From: Saccharibacillus alkalitolerans
Lineage (GTDB): Bacteria; Bacillota; Bacilli; Paenibacillales; Paenibacillaceae
Assembly: GCF_011090185.1 (NCBI RefSeq)
Contig: NZ_JAAFGS010000001.1
Location: 1,054,001 to 1,118,000, forward strand
Direction of reading: 5' to 3'
DNA: 64,000 nucleotides
Part shown: positions 43,245 through 51,175 of the stretch, one piece after another
How positions within the stretch are numbered: the first letter of the stretch is position 1
Layout of the letters: each line of letters opens with the position of its first letter
Notes under the pieces: generated by a model
Database searches by the model: none
What the model was told of the DNA's origin: nothing
The model's input: the letters and a program-made list of their open reading frames with translations, nothing else
Program-made: the position numbers and the translations under genes

Positions 43245-44195
43245 ATGGCTACCATTCGAATCCCCGGCGACGAAGCATGCGAGAATTATATCGAATACTT
43301 GGAAGCTTTTCTCATGTGGATGCAGGACGCCGGATATACCGATTACACGCAAAAAAATTACTTGAGCGACGTAAGGCAGTTTTTGATCGGACTGAGCGGG
43401 CGCGAGCTGGAGTCCGTGAAGAAAATCCACGTCATGTCGTTTCTTTCAAGCGCAAGGCGCGAAGGCTCGGGCGACGCGACGCGGAACCGCAAACATGCCG
43501 CCGTACACTGCTTTTTCAAAGCGCTGATCGAACTGGAGCTGCTGGAGCAGAACCCGGCCGTCGGCATCAAAAAAGCCAAAACCGAAAAAAACCGCGCGCC
43601 CGTCTACATGGACGAACGGGAGATCGGCGAATTCCTGAAGTCCGTGGACGGCAAATACCGGGGACGCAATCTGGCGATTTTCCTGCTGATGGCGTATATG
43701 GGACTGCGGGTCGGGGAAGTCCATGCGCTCAACGTCTCCCACTATAATGCCGAGCGGCGCTCGCTCCAGGTATTCGGCAAAGGGCGCAAATGGCGCACCC
43801 TGCCCGTACCGGAAGCGGTGGCCGGCGTGCTGGAAGAAGCGATCGCGCAGCGCCTGACGCCGTGGACGGAACGGGAAGAAGCCTTGTTCGTCTCGCAAAA
43901 GGGGCGCCGGATGTCCATCCGCGCCATTCAGCAGTTGGCCGCGGACACGTTCGATCGTTTTCAACAGGACTTGGAACCGCACCAGCGCATCCCGTATTCG
44001 AGCCACAAACTGCGCCATTCGTTCGCGACCATGCTGCTGCGCCGCGGCGCGGATCTGCGCACGGTGCAGGAGATGCTGGGGCACTCCTCGATTCAGACGA
44101 CGACCGTCTACACGCACGTCTCGAACCGGGAGAAGGAAGAAGCGATGAGCCGCCTCGATGTTAAGCTGCCCCCGATTGCGGGTAAAGACTCCTAA
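43245..44195 (+). CDS. Tyrosine recombinase (XerC/XerD-like)
   Basis: 316 residues. The N-terminal SAM-like core-binding domain covers about 15-105 and the catalytic domain 115-300. All catalytic residues are visible: Arg in YMGLRVGEVHAL, Lys in the beta-hairpin GKGRKWR, HKLRH in YSSHKLRHSFATMLL, His in LGHSSIQTT and the nucleophile Tyr in TVYTHVSN. The start codon for the track is ATG 43245. It has no partner element: no inverted or direct repeats and no phage genes adjoin, so it may be a housekeeping or relic Xer protein. Target site unknown. Confidence 0.88.
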   Translation: MATIRIPGDEACENYIEYLEAFLMWMQDAGYTDYTQKNYLSDVRQFLIGLSGRELESVKKIHVMSFLSSARREGSGDATRNRKHAAVHCFFKALIELELLEQNPAVGIKKAKTEKNRAPVYMDEREIGEFLKSVDGKYRGRNLAIFLLMAYMGLRVGEVHALNVSHYNAERRSLQVFGKGRKWRTLPVPEAVAGVLEEAIAQRLTPWTEREEALFVSQKGRRMSIRAIQQLAADTFDRFQQDLEPHQRIPYSSHKLRHSFATMLLRRGADLRTVQEMLGHSSIQTTTVYTHVSNREKEEAMSRLDVKLPPIAGKDS

Positions 44196-44223
44196 CTTAT
44201 ACTGACAAGGGAGGCTGTACATC

Positions 44224-44580
44224 ATGGGATTCAATCTCGGAGGACTGGGCGATATGCTGGGCAAACTGCAGGGAGGCGGAAGCGGGGGAGCCGGAGGCGG
44301 CCTGTCCGATCTGCTGAACAAGCTGCCGATGGGCGAGCTGCTGCAAAAGCTTCCGCTCGAACAGCTGCTTAACTCGGAGTTTCTGCAGAAGTATACCCCG
44401 TTCAAGTCTGCCGCGGAAATGCTGCAAAAATTCGGCATCGGGGGAAACGATCCCAACCAGCTGCAGAACGTGCCGCCGCAGGAGCTCGACGAGAAGGTCA
44501 ATACGCACACGCAGTTTGGCTCGATGCAGGAAATGCTGCAAAAAGGACTGGAGTTCATGCAGCAGCGCCAGGGCAAATAA
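44224..44580 (+). CDS. Hypothetical Gly/Leu/Gln-rich small protein
   Basis: 118 residues starting 28 bp after the recombinase, with GGGAGG upstream, so probably in its transcript. The first 40 residues are Gly- and Leu-rich (GFNLGGLGDMLGKLQGGGSGG), followed by repeated amphipathic L-x-K-L-P/LLQKL segments (ELLQKLPLEQLLNSEFLQKY) and a Gln/Met-rich end. It has no signal peptide and no clear fold. I do not recognise the family. The repeated 10-11 residue pattern suggests helical self-association. Confidence 0.75.
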   Translation: MGFNLGGLGDMLGKLQGGGSGGAGGGLSDLLNKLPMGELLQKLPLEQLLNSEFLQKYTPFKSAAEMLQKFGIGGNDPNQLQNVPPQELDEKVNTHTQFGSMQEMLQKGLEFMQQRQGK

Positions 44581-44593
44581 CGGAAGTGAGGAT

Positions 44594-44628
44594 CGCGGTC
44601 ATGCCCTTAGCGGCGGCCGCGTTTTTTT
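44594..44628 (+). terminator. Candidate intrinsic terminator
   Basis: CGCGG at 44594 pairs with CCGCG at 44617, the interior being GC-rich, followed by seven T. Confidence 0.55.
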
Positions 44629-44812
44629 ATGTTTCCGAATTAGCGGTTCCCGGGAAAACGATTTTTCGGCCTGCCGCATTGTCCATTCCCCGTCTCTCGT
44701 GCTATCGTAGGCAGACGGGCAGTTTTTCGCGCGTTTGCCGGGCATGAACGGCAGCCATCACCGCTTTCCGACACGCGAGCGCGTATCGGAGGCAGAAGGA
44801 GTTTAATGAAGA

Positions 44813-45907
44813 ATGCGTTTCGATATCGAATACTTATCGTTTTTCGTCATCCAGGTCGAAGGTCGCGAAGGCCAAGGGGCGAGAGGATACAAGCATTACC
44901 AGACCATGGACGACTACGATTACGAAGACAGTCCGGTGAAGAAGTTTCTGGACGGGGAATTTTCGCGGATCGCCAAGCGCAAAGTCGAGAAAAATCCGCT
45001 GACCGAGCAGGCGCCGACCAAGATCGGGACGTTCATCGTCGAGCCCGGTTACGAGCTGGACAGCAACCCGAATTTCAATATGTTCAACCGGATGCGCACC
45101 GCCGACGGCAAAGAGGACTTCAAAAACGCCTGCGACGATCTCGTGCGCAATTACCTCGACACGGGTTCCGTTCGCGGAGGCGCTTTGATTCTCTCCCGGG
45201 CGAAAATGACGACGCACTCGGACGATCCGTTCATCTTCGTCATGAAATGCGACTTCGAGAACAAGATCGCGCGCATTTCCGACGAGAGCAGCCTGATCGA
45301 CGAAGTCGAGATGGCGATCAGCACGAAAAGCATCAAATCGATCATGTATCCGCATATGCCGGAAGCGGGCATGACCGAGGAATGGGAACTGAAGATCCAT
45401 CAGCCGTCGCATGCGCGATACTTCGAAGACTTTCTGAAGTTCGTCGTCTACGAACAGTCCGTGCCGGAGATCGTGACGGAGCGGGTGATGGAATTCGTGC
45501 ACAGCTATGTGGAAGAAAAGTGGCCGGACGAGACCAGCGAAGAACGCCAGCGCGAAGAACACGATCTGGAACTTTGGACGGCGAGCGATAAAAGAGACCT
45601 TCAGCAAAAATGGGAGCCCGAGCAGGTGATGGAAGCGGCCGAGCGCATCACGGAATTCCAGCCGGAGATCGAAGTACGCTTCAAACTGGGCAATGCGCAG
45701 GTCAAAGGGCTGCTGGCCGATTTCGGTTACGGCGTGCACATTACCCGACTTAACGGGCGCTACGCGGTTATCTTGGAAGGCGAATCGTTCGTGTTCGACA
45801 AAGGACATTCGCCGATCGAACTGCTGCAGCCCGAAGACTTCGAGACGGTGGCGAAGCGGCTGCTGGAACGTCGGGATGAGCCGGGAGACGACGGACTGCC
45901 TTACTGA
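44813..45907 (+). CDS. DUF3900 domain-containing protein
   Basis: 364 residues, soluble, acidic. The opening MRFDIEYLSFFVIQVEG, APTKIGTFIVEPGYELDSNPNFN, HARYFEDFLKFV and GLLADFGYGVHI are the segments I associate with the DUF3900 family of Bacillales, and the length matches. No function is known. The start is the ATG at 44813, with AGAAGGA upstream; another ATG seven bases earlier is in a different frame. It may be co-transcribed with the following TTG-start gene, 54 bp downstream. Confidence 0.75.
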   Translation: MRFDIEYLSFFVIQVEGREGQGARGYKHYQTMDDYDYEDSPVKKFLDGEFSRIAKRKVEKNPLTEQAPTKIGTFIVEPGYELDSNPNFNMFNRMRTADGKEDFKNACDDLVRNYLDTGSVRGGALILSRAKMTTHSDDPFIFVMKCDFENKIARISDESSLIDEVEMAISTKSIKSIMYPHMPEAGMTEEWELKIHQPSHARYFEDFLKFVVYEQSVPEIVTERVMEFVHSYVEEKWPDETSEERQREEHDLELWTASDKRDLQQKWEPEQVMEAAERITEFQPEIEVRFKLGNAQVKGLLADFGYGVHITRLNGRYAVILEGESFVFDKGHSPIELLQPEDFETVAKRLLERRDEPGDDGLPY

Positions 45908-45961
45908 CGGGTTCATACGTACCAACATTCGTTCTATTCGAACGCGGAGGGGGAGACGCCT

Positions 45962-47053
45962 TTGACGAAACGCGGCAATCGAGAATCGCTGTCGGGCATT
46001 CGAACCGAATGGTCCGGCGGTCTGCGCTTTCTGTCCGACGAGGAAAGCGCCCGTTATGCGGCAATCGCGCGGCGGCATATCGCCGACACCCGTCCGGACA
46101 TCGAGCAGGCCGAACTGCTGCCGGTCCGGGCGGTAGAGCTGGACGGCGACGAGATGCTGCTGGAATACGCCCGGCATCGCCAAGGCATTCCGCTGTACCG
46201 GGGACCGCGTCTTTTTATCCGAATGGATGCTTCCGGCGAGCTGCTAGCCCTGCGGACGGACTGGAAGCCCTGCCGGTTCGAACCGGGGCCGGAAGGCGGC
46301 CCTCCCGGGCGGATCGGACCGGAAGGCGATTTTTCCCGCCTGCGCTGCGTCTATGCGCTGGACGTATCGGCGGCTCGTCCGTTTTATGTGTTTCCGCCGC
46401 GGATGTACGATCGGGCGGGCGTAGAAATTTCCCGGGGCGAAAAGCTGGGCCCGTGGGAATGGATCGACCTGCGAGGGGGAGGCGGACCCGCCAAGCGTAG
46501 CCACCCGGGTCCTATTCGGCCGCTGCAGGGACGCCTGCCGGTCTCCGATTCGCGCCGACCTGATCCGCTGGAGCGCGAAGAACTGCGGCGTGCCCGTTCC
46601 GCCGCTCTCGATTACCTGCTTCGCTGCGCCCGTCCGCACGCCTACCGTTGGGCTTTTCTGGCCGGAAAAGAATATTCGTCGTTCCGCGCGGCCAGCGGCG
46701 GGTTCATCCATATCCGCGTCTACCGGCTGGCGAACGGCCTTCCCGTGCTCGGCGCCTGCCTCGATCTGTACGTCGAGCGCAGAAGCGGCCGCCTGGCGGC
46801 CGTCTCCGACGAGCTGCATTTTCGGCGGGTACGCCGCGACCGCTTCGCCGAAGCGCTGGTCAAGCCTGCCTGCTCCGAAGCGGAAGCCTGGCAGAAGTTG
46901 AGCGGGCAGATTCGCACGCTTCCTTATTACGCGCTGAACGGCAGCAATGCGCAGGGGAATCCGCAGGCTTCGCTGGTCTGGATCGAAGAGAGCGAATTCG
47001 TATGCGACGCTTCCACGGGCCGGCTGCTGCGCGAGGAGATCGTGCGGCCCTGA
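45962..47053 (+). CDS. Hypothetical protein with two YcdB/PepSY-like repeats
   Basis: 363 residues from a TTG start placed six bases after GGAGGGGGAG; no ATG with a ribosome site is available nearby. It is Arg-rich, without signal peptide. Two segments follow the same pattern: YARHRQGIPLYRGPRLFIRMDASGELLAL near residue 60 and IRVYRLANGLPVLGACLDLYVERRSGRLAAV near 255. This N-G-I/L-P-V followed by V-D-x-x-x-G-x-L is that of YcdB/YcdC (DUF4901) and FTP/PepSY domains that interact with proteases. The match is by pattern only. Confidence 0.65.
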   Translation: MTKRGNRESLSGIRTEWSGGLRFLSDEESARYAAIARRHIADTRPDIEQAELLPVRAVELDGDEMLLEYARHRQGIPLYRGPRLFIRMDASGELLALRTDWKPCRFEPGPEGGPPGRIGPEGDFSRLRCVYALDVSAARPFYVFPPRMYDRAGVEISRGEKLGPWEWIDLRGGGGPAKRSHPGPIRPLQGRLPVSDSRRPDPLEREELRRARSAALDYLLRCARPHAYRWAFLAGKEYSSFRAASGGFIHIRVYRLANGLPVLGACLDLYVERRSGRLAAVSDELHFRRVRRDRFAEALVKPACSEAEAWQKLSGQIRTLPYYALNGSNAQGNPQASLVWIEESEFVCDASTGRLLREEIVRP

Positions 47054-47125
47054 CGCCGGACGCTGCCGCATCCGAGCGCGCAGCAATCGTCCCGGCTTCG
47101 GCGGCAAAAACCGAATAAACGAAAA

Positions 47126-47163
47126 GAAGCCCCCGGTCTCTCTCGTAAGAGAACGGGGGCTTC
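47126..47163. terminator. Bidirectional terminator (hypothetical / ldh)
   Basis: GAAGCCCCCG and CGGGGGCTTC form a 10-bp stem (47126-47135 / 47154-47163) with an inner TCTC/GAGA pair. It lies between convergent genes; U-tracts are short on both sides. Confidence 0.7.
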
Positions 47164-47197
47164 CGCTATGCGCAGGCAAACTCGGCAGCGAACGAAC

Positions 47198-48127
47198 TTA
47201 CAGATTCACTTTGGAGATTTCCGACTTCAACTTGTTCGCCGAAGCGTTGAGCAGCTCCAGCTCTTTGTCGTTCATCGGAATTTCCAGGTGTTCGCGCACG
47301 CCCGTGCTGTCCACGACGCAAGGCAGGCCGAGATAAACGTCGGAGATGCCGTGGTAGTTGTCGAGCAGCGTCGAAACGTTCAGCACGGAGCTTTCGTTCT
47401 GCAGAATGGCCGTCACGATCCGGTCCAGCGCCAGCGCGATCGCGTAATACGTCGATCCCTTGGCGTTGATGATTTCGTAAGCGGCGTTTTTCGTATTGTC
47501 GAAGATTTGCTCCTGATCGCTTTCCGGCAGATTCAGCGCGGCGCCCGCGACATTCGCCATACTCCATACCGGCAGTTCGGAATCGCCGTGCTCGCCGATG
47601 ATATGGGCGTGGATACTGCGCGGATCGAGATGCTTGTGCTTGCCGATCAGGTAACGGAAGCGCGCGCTGTCGAGCAGCGTGCCGGAACCGATGACGCGAT
47701 GAGCCGGCCATCCGCTCTTCTTGTACGAGACGTACGAGAGGATGTCGACCGGATTCGTCGCGACAAGGATAATCCCATTGTCGTTGTACTTGACGATATT
47801 GCCGATGATCTGGTCGAAAATGCCCGCGTTGCGGTTCAGCAGGTCGATGCGGGTCTCTCCCGGACGCTGCGCCGCGCCTGCGGCGATGATGATAACGGCC
47901 GCGTCTTTGCAGTCCGAGTAATCGCCGGCCCAGACTTTCACGCCGCCCACGAACGGAAGCCCGTGGTTCATGTCGAGGGCCTGTCCGAGCGCGAGCTCTT
48001 TGTTGACGTCGATCAAAACGAGTTCGGTCATGCGCTGCCTCAGCAGCAGGGTATAAGCGGTGGTTGCTCCTACGTCGCCCGTGCCAATTACGACGACACG
48101 GCGGGAACGCGAGGATGGGGTAGTCAT
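47198..48127 (-). CDS. ldh: L-lactate dehydrogenase
   Basis: 309 residues from ATG 48127 (GGAG upstream); the longer in-frame frame runs across the promoter and is not used. Rossmann motif GTGDVGATTAYTLL, acidic residue at the end of strand 2 (VLIDVNKE) for NAD, substrate Arg in PGETRIDLLNRN, and catalytic His in IGEHGDSELPVWS. It reduces pyruvate to L-lactate, regenerating NAD during fermentation. It is divergent from lrgAB, whose family moves pyruvate in other Firmicutes. Its promoter carries an imperfect dyad over the -10 region. Confidence 0.95.
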   Translation of the reverse strand: MTTPSSRSRRVVVIGTGDVGATTAYTLLLRQRMTELVLIDVNKELALGQALDMNHGLPFVGGVKVWAGDYSDCKDAAVIIIAAGAAQRPGETRIDLLNRNAGIFDQIIGNIVKYNDNGIILVATNPVDILSYVSYKKSGWPAHRVIGSGTLLDSARFRYLIGKHKHLDPRSIHAHIIGEHGDSELPVWSMANVAGAALNLPESDQEQIFDNTKNAAYEIINAKGSTYYAIALALDRIVTAILQNESSVLNVSTLLDNYHGISDVYLGLPCVVDSTGVREHLEIPMNDKELELLNASANKLKSEISKVNL

Positions 48128-48161
48128 GTCCAGTTCACTCCATTTCTTCGGCTTATGGGAT

Positions 48162-48182
48162 GAGAGGGAAAAAGTCCCTCTC
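48162..48182 (-). other. Hairpin in the ldh 5' untranslated region
   Basis: GAGAGGGA and TCCCTCTC make a perfect 8-bp stem with a 5-nt loop about 35 nt before the ldh start codon. No T-run follows, so it is not a terminator; it may protect the mRNA 5' end. Confidence 0.6.
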
Positions 48183-48186
48183 AACT

Positions 48187-48223
48187 TTGTAACCAGTTTA
48201 CACGGTAACAAGCAGCCTGTCAC
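48187..48223 (-). promoter_or_regulatory. ldh promoter with operator-like dyad
   Basis: On the minus strand GTGACA (48223-48218), 17 bp, TAAACT (48200-48195). Over the spacer and -10 lies TTGTAACC-N9-GGTAACAA (48187-48211), an inverted repeat with one mismatch per arm. A repressor binding there would block the promoter. The site does not match the Rex consensus (TTGTGA-N6-TCACAA). Confidence 0.6.
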
Positions 48224-48264
48224 GAAAATGTATGAAATGTCTTTGCGCGGATGAGGGCGACTTT

Positions 48265-48273
48265 TGGTATAAT
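48265..48273 (+). promoter_or_regulatory. Extended -10 promoter of lrgAB
   Basis: TGGTATAAT, a consensus extended -10 box, about 57 bp before lrgA. No recognisable -35 box. Confidence 0.65.
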
Positions 48274-48329
48274 GAAAAAATGTTTCGACAAGTATCCGGG
48301 CTATTCCGGCGGAAAAGAGGTAAACGATC

Positions 48330-48698
48330 ATGCGCGGTTTTGCGATTCTGCTGGGATTCAGCTTGGCCGGCGTGCTGCTGCACGACGCGCTGCATCTTCC
48401 GCTGCCGGGCAACGTGACGGGCCTGCTGCTATTTTTGGCCGCCCTGTTCGGCAAAATCGTCAAGTTGGAGTGGGTGGAGCAGTCGGCCAACCTGCTGACG
48501 AGCCATCTGCTCCTCTTTTTTATTCCTTACGTGATCGGGGCGGCCGCCCTGATTCCGTTTCTCGGCAGCAATGCCGTATCGATCGCGGTCGGCATCGTCG
48601 GCAGCACGTTCGCCGTCCTATGGGTAACGGGAACGGTCGCCAAGAAAACGGCGCCGCGCGGAGAGGAGGAGACGCAGGATGAACGTCTTTCTGCATGA
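48330..48698 (+). CDS. lrgA: CidA/LrgA family membrane protein
   Basis: 122 residues with four membrane helices. Conserved family features: LPLPGNVTGLLLFLAALF near the N-terminus and LLFFIPYVIGAAALIPFLG in the middle. LrgA/CidA proteins were described as holin-like; with LrgB they form pyruvate transport systems in B. subtilis (PftAB) and S. mutans. AAAAGAGGT precedes the start. It overlaps lrgB by 20 bp, so they are co-translated. Confidence 0.9.
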   Translation: MRGFAILLGFSLAGVLLHDALHLPLPGNVTGLLLFLAALFGKIVKLEWVEQSANLLTSHLLLFFIPYVIGAAALIPFLGSNAVSIAVGIVGSTFAVLWVTGTVAKKTAPRGEEETQDERLSA

Positions 48699-49365
48699 TC
48701 CTCTGTTCGGCCTTGCGATCACGGTCGGCGCCTACGCCGTCGCCCGCGGCATTCATTCGCGCCTGCCCTGGCTGCATCCGATCTTGAGCAGCAGCGCCAT
48801 CATTTTGGTTCTGCTGGCGCTTCTGCGCTTTCCGATCAAGGAATTCCAGGGCGAGGTCGAGCTGCTGACGGCGCTGCTCGGGCCGGCGACTGTCGCCCTG
48901 GGCGTACCGATTTATAAGCACAGGCGCTTGATCCGCGAGCGGCTGGCTGCGGTGCTGCTCTCCGTGCTGGCAGGATCGGTCACCGGCATCGTCAGCGCAG
49001 GACTGCTTGTCTACGCTGCGCGGGGATCGCACGAAGTGCTGCTGAGCATTCTGCCGAAATCGGTCAGCTCGCCGATCGGCATCGAAATTTCCAGGCAGCT
49101 CGGCGGCAATCCCGAATTGTCGGTCATGTTCAGCGTCGTTACGGGCGTGCTCGGCGGGGTGCTGGGACCGGCGTTCCTCTATAAAGCCGGTCTCCGCGAT
49201 CCCGTTTCGCTCGGTCTGGCGATGGGCGGAGCGGCTCACGGTTTCGGTACGGCCCGAAGTTTGCAGGAATCCGAAACGGCCGGCAGCTTCAGCGCATTGG
49301 CTATGGGACTCACGGGCATCGTGACTTCGCTGCTCTTCGTGCCGATTTATTTCTGGCTCGGTTAA
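48679..49365 (+). CDS. lrgB: LrgB family membrane protein
   Basis: 228 residues with seven to eight membrane helices. Family hallmarks are LTALLGPATVALGVPIYKHR, LPKSVSSPIGIEISRQLGG and MGGAAHGFGTARSLQES. It pairs with LrgA. In the setting of a divergent L-lactate dehydrogenase gene, a role in pyruvate exchange under overflow or oxygen limitation is more natural than a lytic role; this is inference from neighbours and from studied homologues. The family's LytST regulator is not in the window. Confidence 0.92.
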   Translation: MNVFLHDPLFGLAITVGAYAVARGIHSRLPWLHPILSSSAIILVLLALLRFPIKEFQGEVELLTALLGPATVALGVPIYKHRRLIRERLAAVLLSVLAGSVTGIVSAGLLVYAARGSHEVLLSILPKSVSSPIGIEISRQLGGNPELSVMFSVVTGVLGGVLGPAFLYKAGLRDPVSLGLAMGGAAHGFGTARSLQESETAGSFSALAMGLTGIVTSLLFVPIYFWLG

Positions 49366-49403
49366 GAGACGGCTCGCCTGCTTGGGACGCTTCGGATCTT
49401 TTG

Positions 49404-49412
49404 TGCTATAAT
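49404..49412 (+). promoter_or_regulatory. Extended -10 promoter of the BNR lipoprotein gene
   Basis: TGCTATAAT, a full extended -10 box; a TTGGGA lies 19 bp upstream as a weak -35. About 50 bp before the start codon. Confidence 0.6.
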
Positions 49413-49467
49413 GACGAAGGACTTGCGCTCCGCGCAATATGATTTCGAAGCAAAGGGGGCGGCTGCA

Positions 49468-50754
49468 ATGCGAATCGGGCGAAGGGCGCTGCTGCCCCTG
49501 CTGGCCCTGCTGATCGTTCTGACCGGATGCAACGGAGATTCCTCCCAAGAGAAGGAGGCCCCGGAACCGGTCGCGCAGACCCATAAGGCCGATGACGACG
49601 GAGGCCAGGCTATTACGCTGGTCAAACCGGAAGAGGACGGCAGTACCAAAAAATATGATGAATACGTGGTTCAGACCCGGCTGACCGAACTTCATTTGTT
49701 CGATGAATCGACGGGGATGGCGTGGGGATTGACCCGAAGCGCGCTGCGCATATATCTGACGGGGAACAACGGCAAGAATTGGACGCCGCTGTCTCCTTCG
49801 GAGCAGATCACGTTCTCGGACGTGCCCGAATACGGAAGAGACATTTACTTTACGGATTCGAAGCACGGCTGGATCGTTCGCAGCGCCGGAATTGCCGAAG
49901 AGACGCTGGTTCTTCGCACCGCGGACGGAGGGGGAAGTTGGGCCCTCGCCACGTTGGGGAGAACGGACGAATTACCCGCGTCGTTCTACTTTACCGACAA
50001 TGAAAGAGGTTGGTTGATGACGACCCGATCGGCGGACGGTGCCGGGCGCGAAAACAAAACCCTTTACCGGACGTTCGACGGCGGAGAAAGCTGGACGCCG
50101 GTCATGCGTACGCTGGGCGGAACGCAGCCGAACGGTTCTTACGATCCGCTTCCGGAGATCGGCTATTTGTCGGGGATGTATTTCGATTCCAACGGCCGCG
50201 GTTATGCCACGCTGCTGGAACTCGGCCGTCCTTCGCTGTACCGTACGGAAGACGGCGGCCGAAATTGGAGCAAGGAGACGTCCTTCTTCGCCGGCGAGAA
50301 TCCTATCGGAACATGCGACGCTTATGTGAGCGGCAGACCTCAGCCCTTCGAGAAGGGCAAAGGGTTCTGGATTCCGGTCGGCTGCAAACAGCGCGATACG
50401 GTAAAATACGGCGGCTACTTCATGCAGGCCGGAGGAGCCGGCTGGAAGCATGCCGCCTTCGATCTGCCCGCTCAAGAATCGCTTAATCTGCCGATCGCTC
50501 CCGTGTTCTTCGACCGGTTGAACGGGTGGATGGTTCGCGGAGCGAAATTTTACCGGACGACAGACGGCGGGAAAAATTGGAAACCTCTGCCGGAGAGCGC
50601 CAAATTGGGTGAGAACATGGAAAAGTATCCCGAAATTTTCCGGGTACAGTTCGTTTCCGAGAAGGTCGGGTGGATTCTGATCGGCAAAACGGAACTGAGG
50701 CGTTCTCTGCTGCTTCAAACGCTCGACGGCGGCGTCACCTGGCATGTCATTTGA
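49468..50754 (+). CDS. Lipoprotein with BNR/Ycf48-like repeats
   Basis: 428 residues from ATG 49468 (AAAGGGGG upstream). Signal peptide with lipobox VLTGC, C21. The mature chain has repeated S/D-x-D-x-G-x-x-W motifs typical of sialidase/Ycf48-type propellers: GNNGKNWTPLSP, TADGGGSWALATL, TFDGGESWTPVM, TEDGGRNWSKET, TTDGGKNWKPLP and TLDGGVTWHVI, about six to seven blades. It is anchored at the cell surface. The fold resembles that of the PQQ-like proteins of 31-43 kb in being a propeller, but the repeat type differs. Function unknown. Confidence 0.85.
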   Translation: MRIGRRALLPLLALLIVLTGCNGDSSQEKEAPEPVAQTHKADDDGGQAITLVKPEEDGSTKKYDEYVVQTRLTELHLFDESTGMAWGLTRSALRIYLTGNNGKNWTPLSPSEQITFSDVPEYGRDIYFTDSKHGWIVRSAGIAEETLVLRTADGGGSWALATLGRTDELPASFYFTDNERGWLMTTRSADGAGRENKTLYRTFDGGESWTPVMRTLGGTQPNGSYDPLPEIGYLSGMYFDSNGRGYATLLELGRPSLYRTEDGGRNWSKETSFFAGENPIGTCDAYVSGRPQPFEKGKGFWIPVGCKQRDTVKYGGYFMQAGGAGWKHAAFDLPAQESLNLPIAPVFFDRLNGWMVRGAKFYRTTDGGKNWKPLPESAKLGENMEKYPEIFRVQFVSEKVGWILIGKTELRRSLLLQTLDGGVTWHVI

Positions 50755-50775
50755 TTTGACTCGGTAAGCCGTTCT

Positions 50776-50812
50776 AAGACGTTCTCTGCAAAGGGAGCGT
50801 CTTTTAATTTCT
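50776..50812 (+). terminator. Intrinsic terminator
   Basis: AAGACGTTCTC (50776-50786) pairs with GGGAGCGTCTT (50793-50803) with wobbles; a T-rich tail follows. It ends the BNR lipoprotein transcript directly before the FNR-type promoter. Confidence 0.75.
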
Positions 50813-50819
50813 TTTTTAA

Positions 50820-50863
50820 ATGTGAAAAATATCACATACCGCAGCCGAAAAATCTGTTATTTT
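50820..50863 (+). promoter_or_regulatory. FNR/CRP-type activator site with extended -10 promoter
   Basis: ATGTGA-N6-TCACAT at 50820-50837 contains the full TGTGA-N6-TCACA consensus bound by B. subtilis FNR (and by CRP). A TGT-TATTTT extended -10 at 50855-50863 would start transcription near 50870, putting the palindrome's centre (50828.5) at -41.5, the class II activation position. No -35 box is present, as expected for an activator-dependent promoter. Confidence 0.72.
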
Positions 50864-50924
50864 TTAAATATAAAGAATGCAACAAAACAAAACGACATTT
50901 AACCCTAACCGAGGAGTGATCCAT

Positions 50925-51107
50925 ATGACCACCGCAACCAACCAACTGACTCGCAACTACCTGACCCTTTGCTATAACTGCCAGGACGCTCATCTCTGCG
51001 ATACCGAAGAACAATGCTTGGCCTGCTGGGCGGATCAAGGTCTGCTGAACGAAGAAGAAGCGGAAGCCGTCGAAACGGGCAGACTGCTCAACATGTATTA
51101 CGCTTAA
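50925..51107 (+). CDS. 60-residue Cys-rich protein
   Basis: 60 residues from ATG 50925 with GAGGAGTGATCC upstream. It has five cysteines in an ordered pattern: C-x2-C-x5-C-x5/6-C-x2-C (CYNCQDAHLCDTEEQC then LACW), with an acidic C-terminus (EEEAEAVETG). Two CxxC pairs suggest binding of zinc or an iron-sulfur cluster. I do not recognise the family. The promoter has an FNR-type site, so expression under low oxygen is likely. There is no signal peptide. It is monocistronic, with no clear terminator but a second FNR-like site just downstream. Confidence 0.82.
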   Translation: MTTATNQLTRNYLTLCYNCQDAHLCDTEEQCLACWADQGLLNEEEAEAVETGRLLNMYYA

Positions 51108-51159
51108 CGATCGTTCTTTCAAAACTCTCATCCGCACAGCCGCATATTACGCCTTACTA

Positions 51160-51175
51160 AGTGAAAAAAATCACA
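51160..51175. promoter_or_regulatory. Second FNR/CRP-like palindrome
   Basis: AGTGA-N6-TCACA, one mismatch from TGTGA-N6-TCACA, 53 bp after the Cys-rich gene and about 150 bp before the SDR start. It could serve the SDR gene. Confidence 0.5.

Noticed and set aside
43245-44195. Integrase of a mobile element
   Set aside because: No attachment repeats, tRNA target, phage or conjugation genes nearby.
44834-46183. 449-codon minus-strand open frame opposite the DUF3900 gene
   Set aside because: Antisense shadow of a gene with good ribosome site and family motifs.
50820-50837. Rex operator
   Set aside because: Rex sites are TTGTGA-N6-TCACAA; here the outer base is A/T reversed and the position fits an activator at -41.5, favouring FNR/CRP type.
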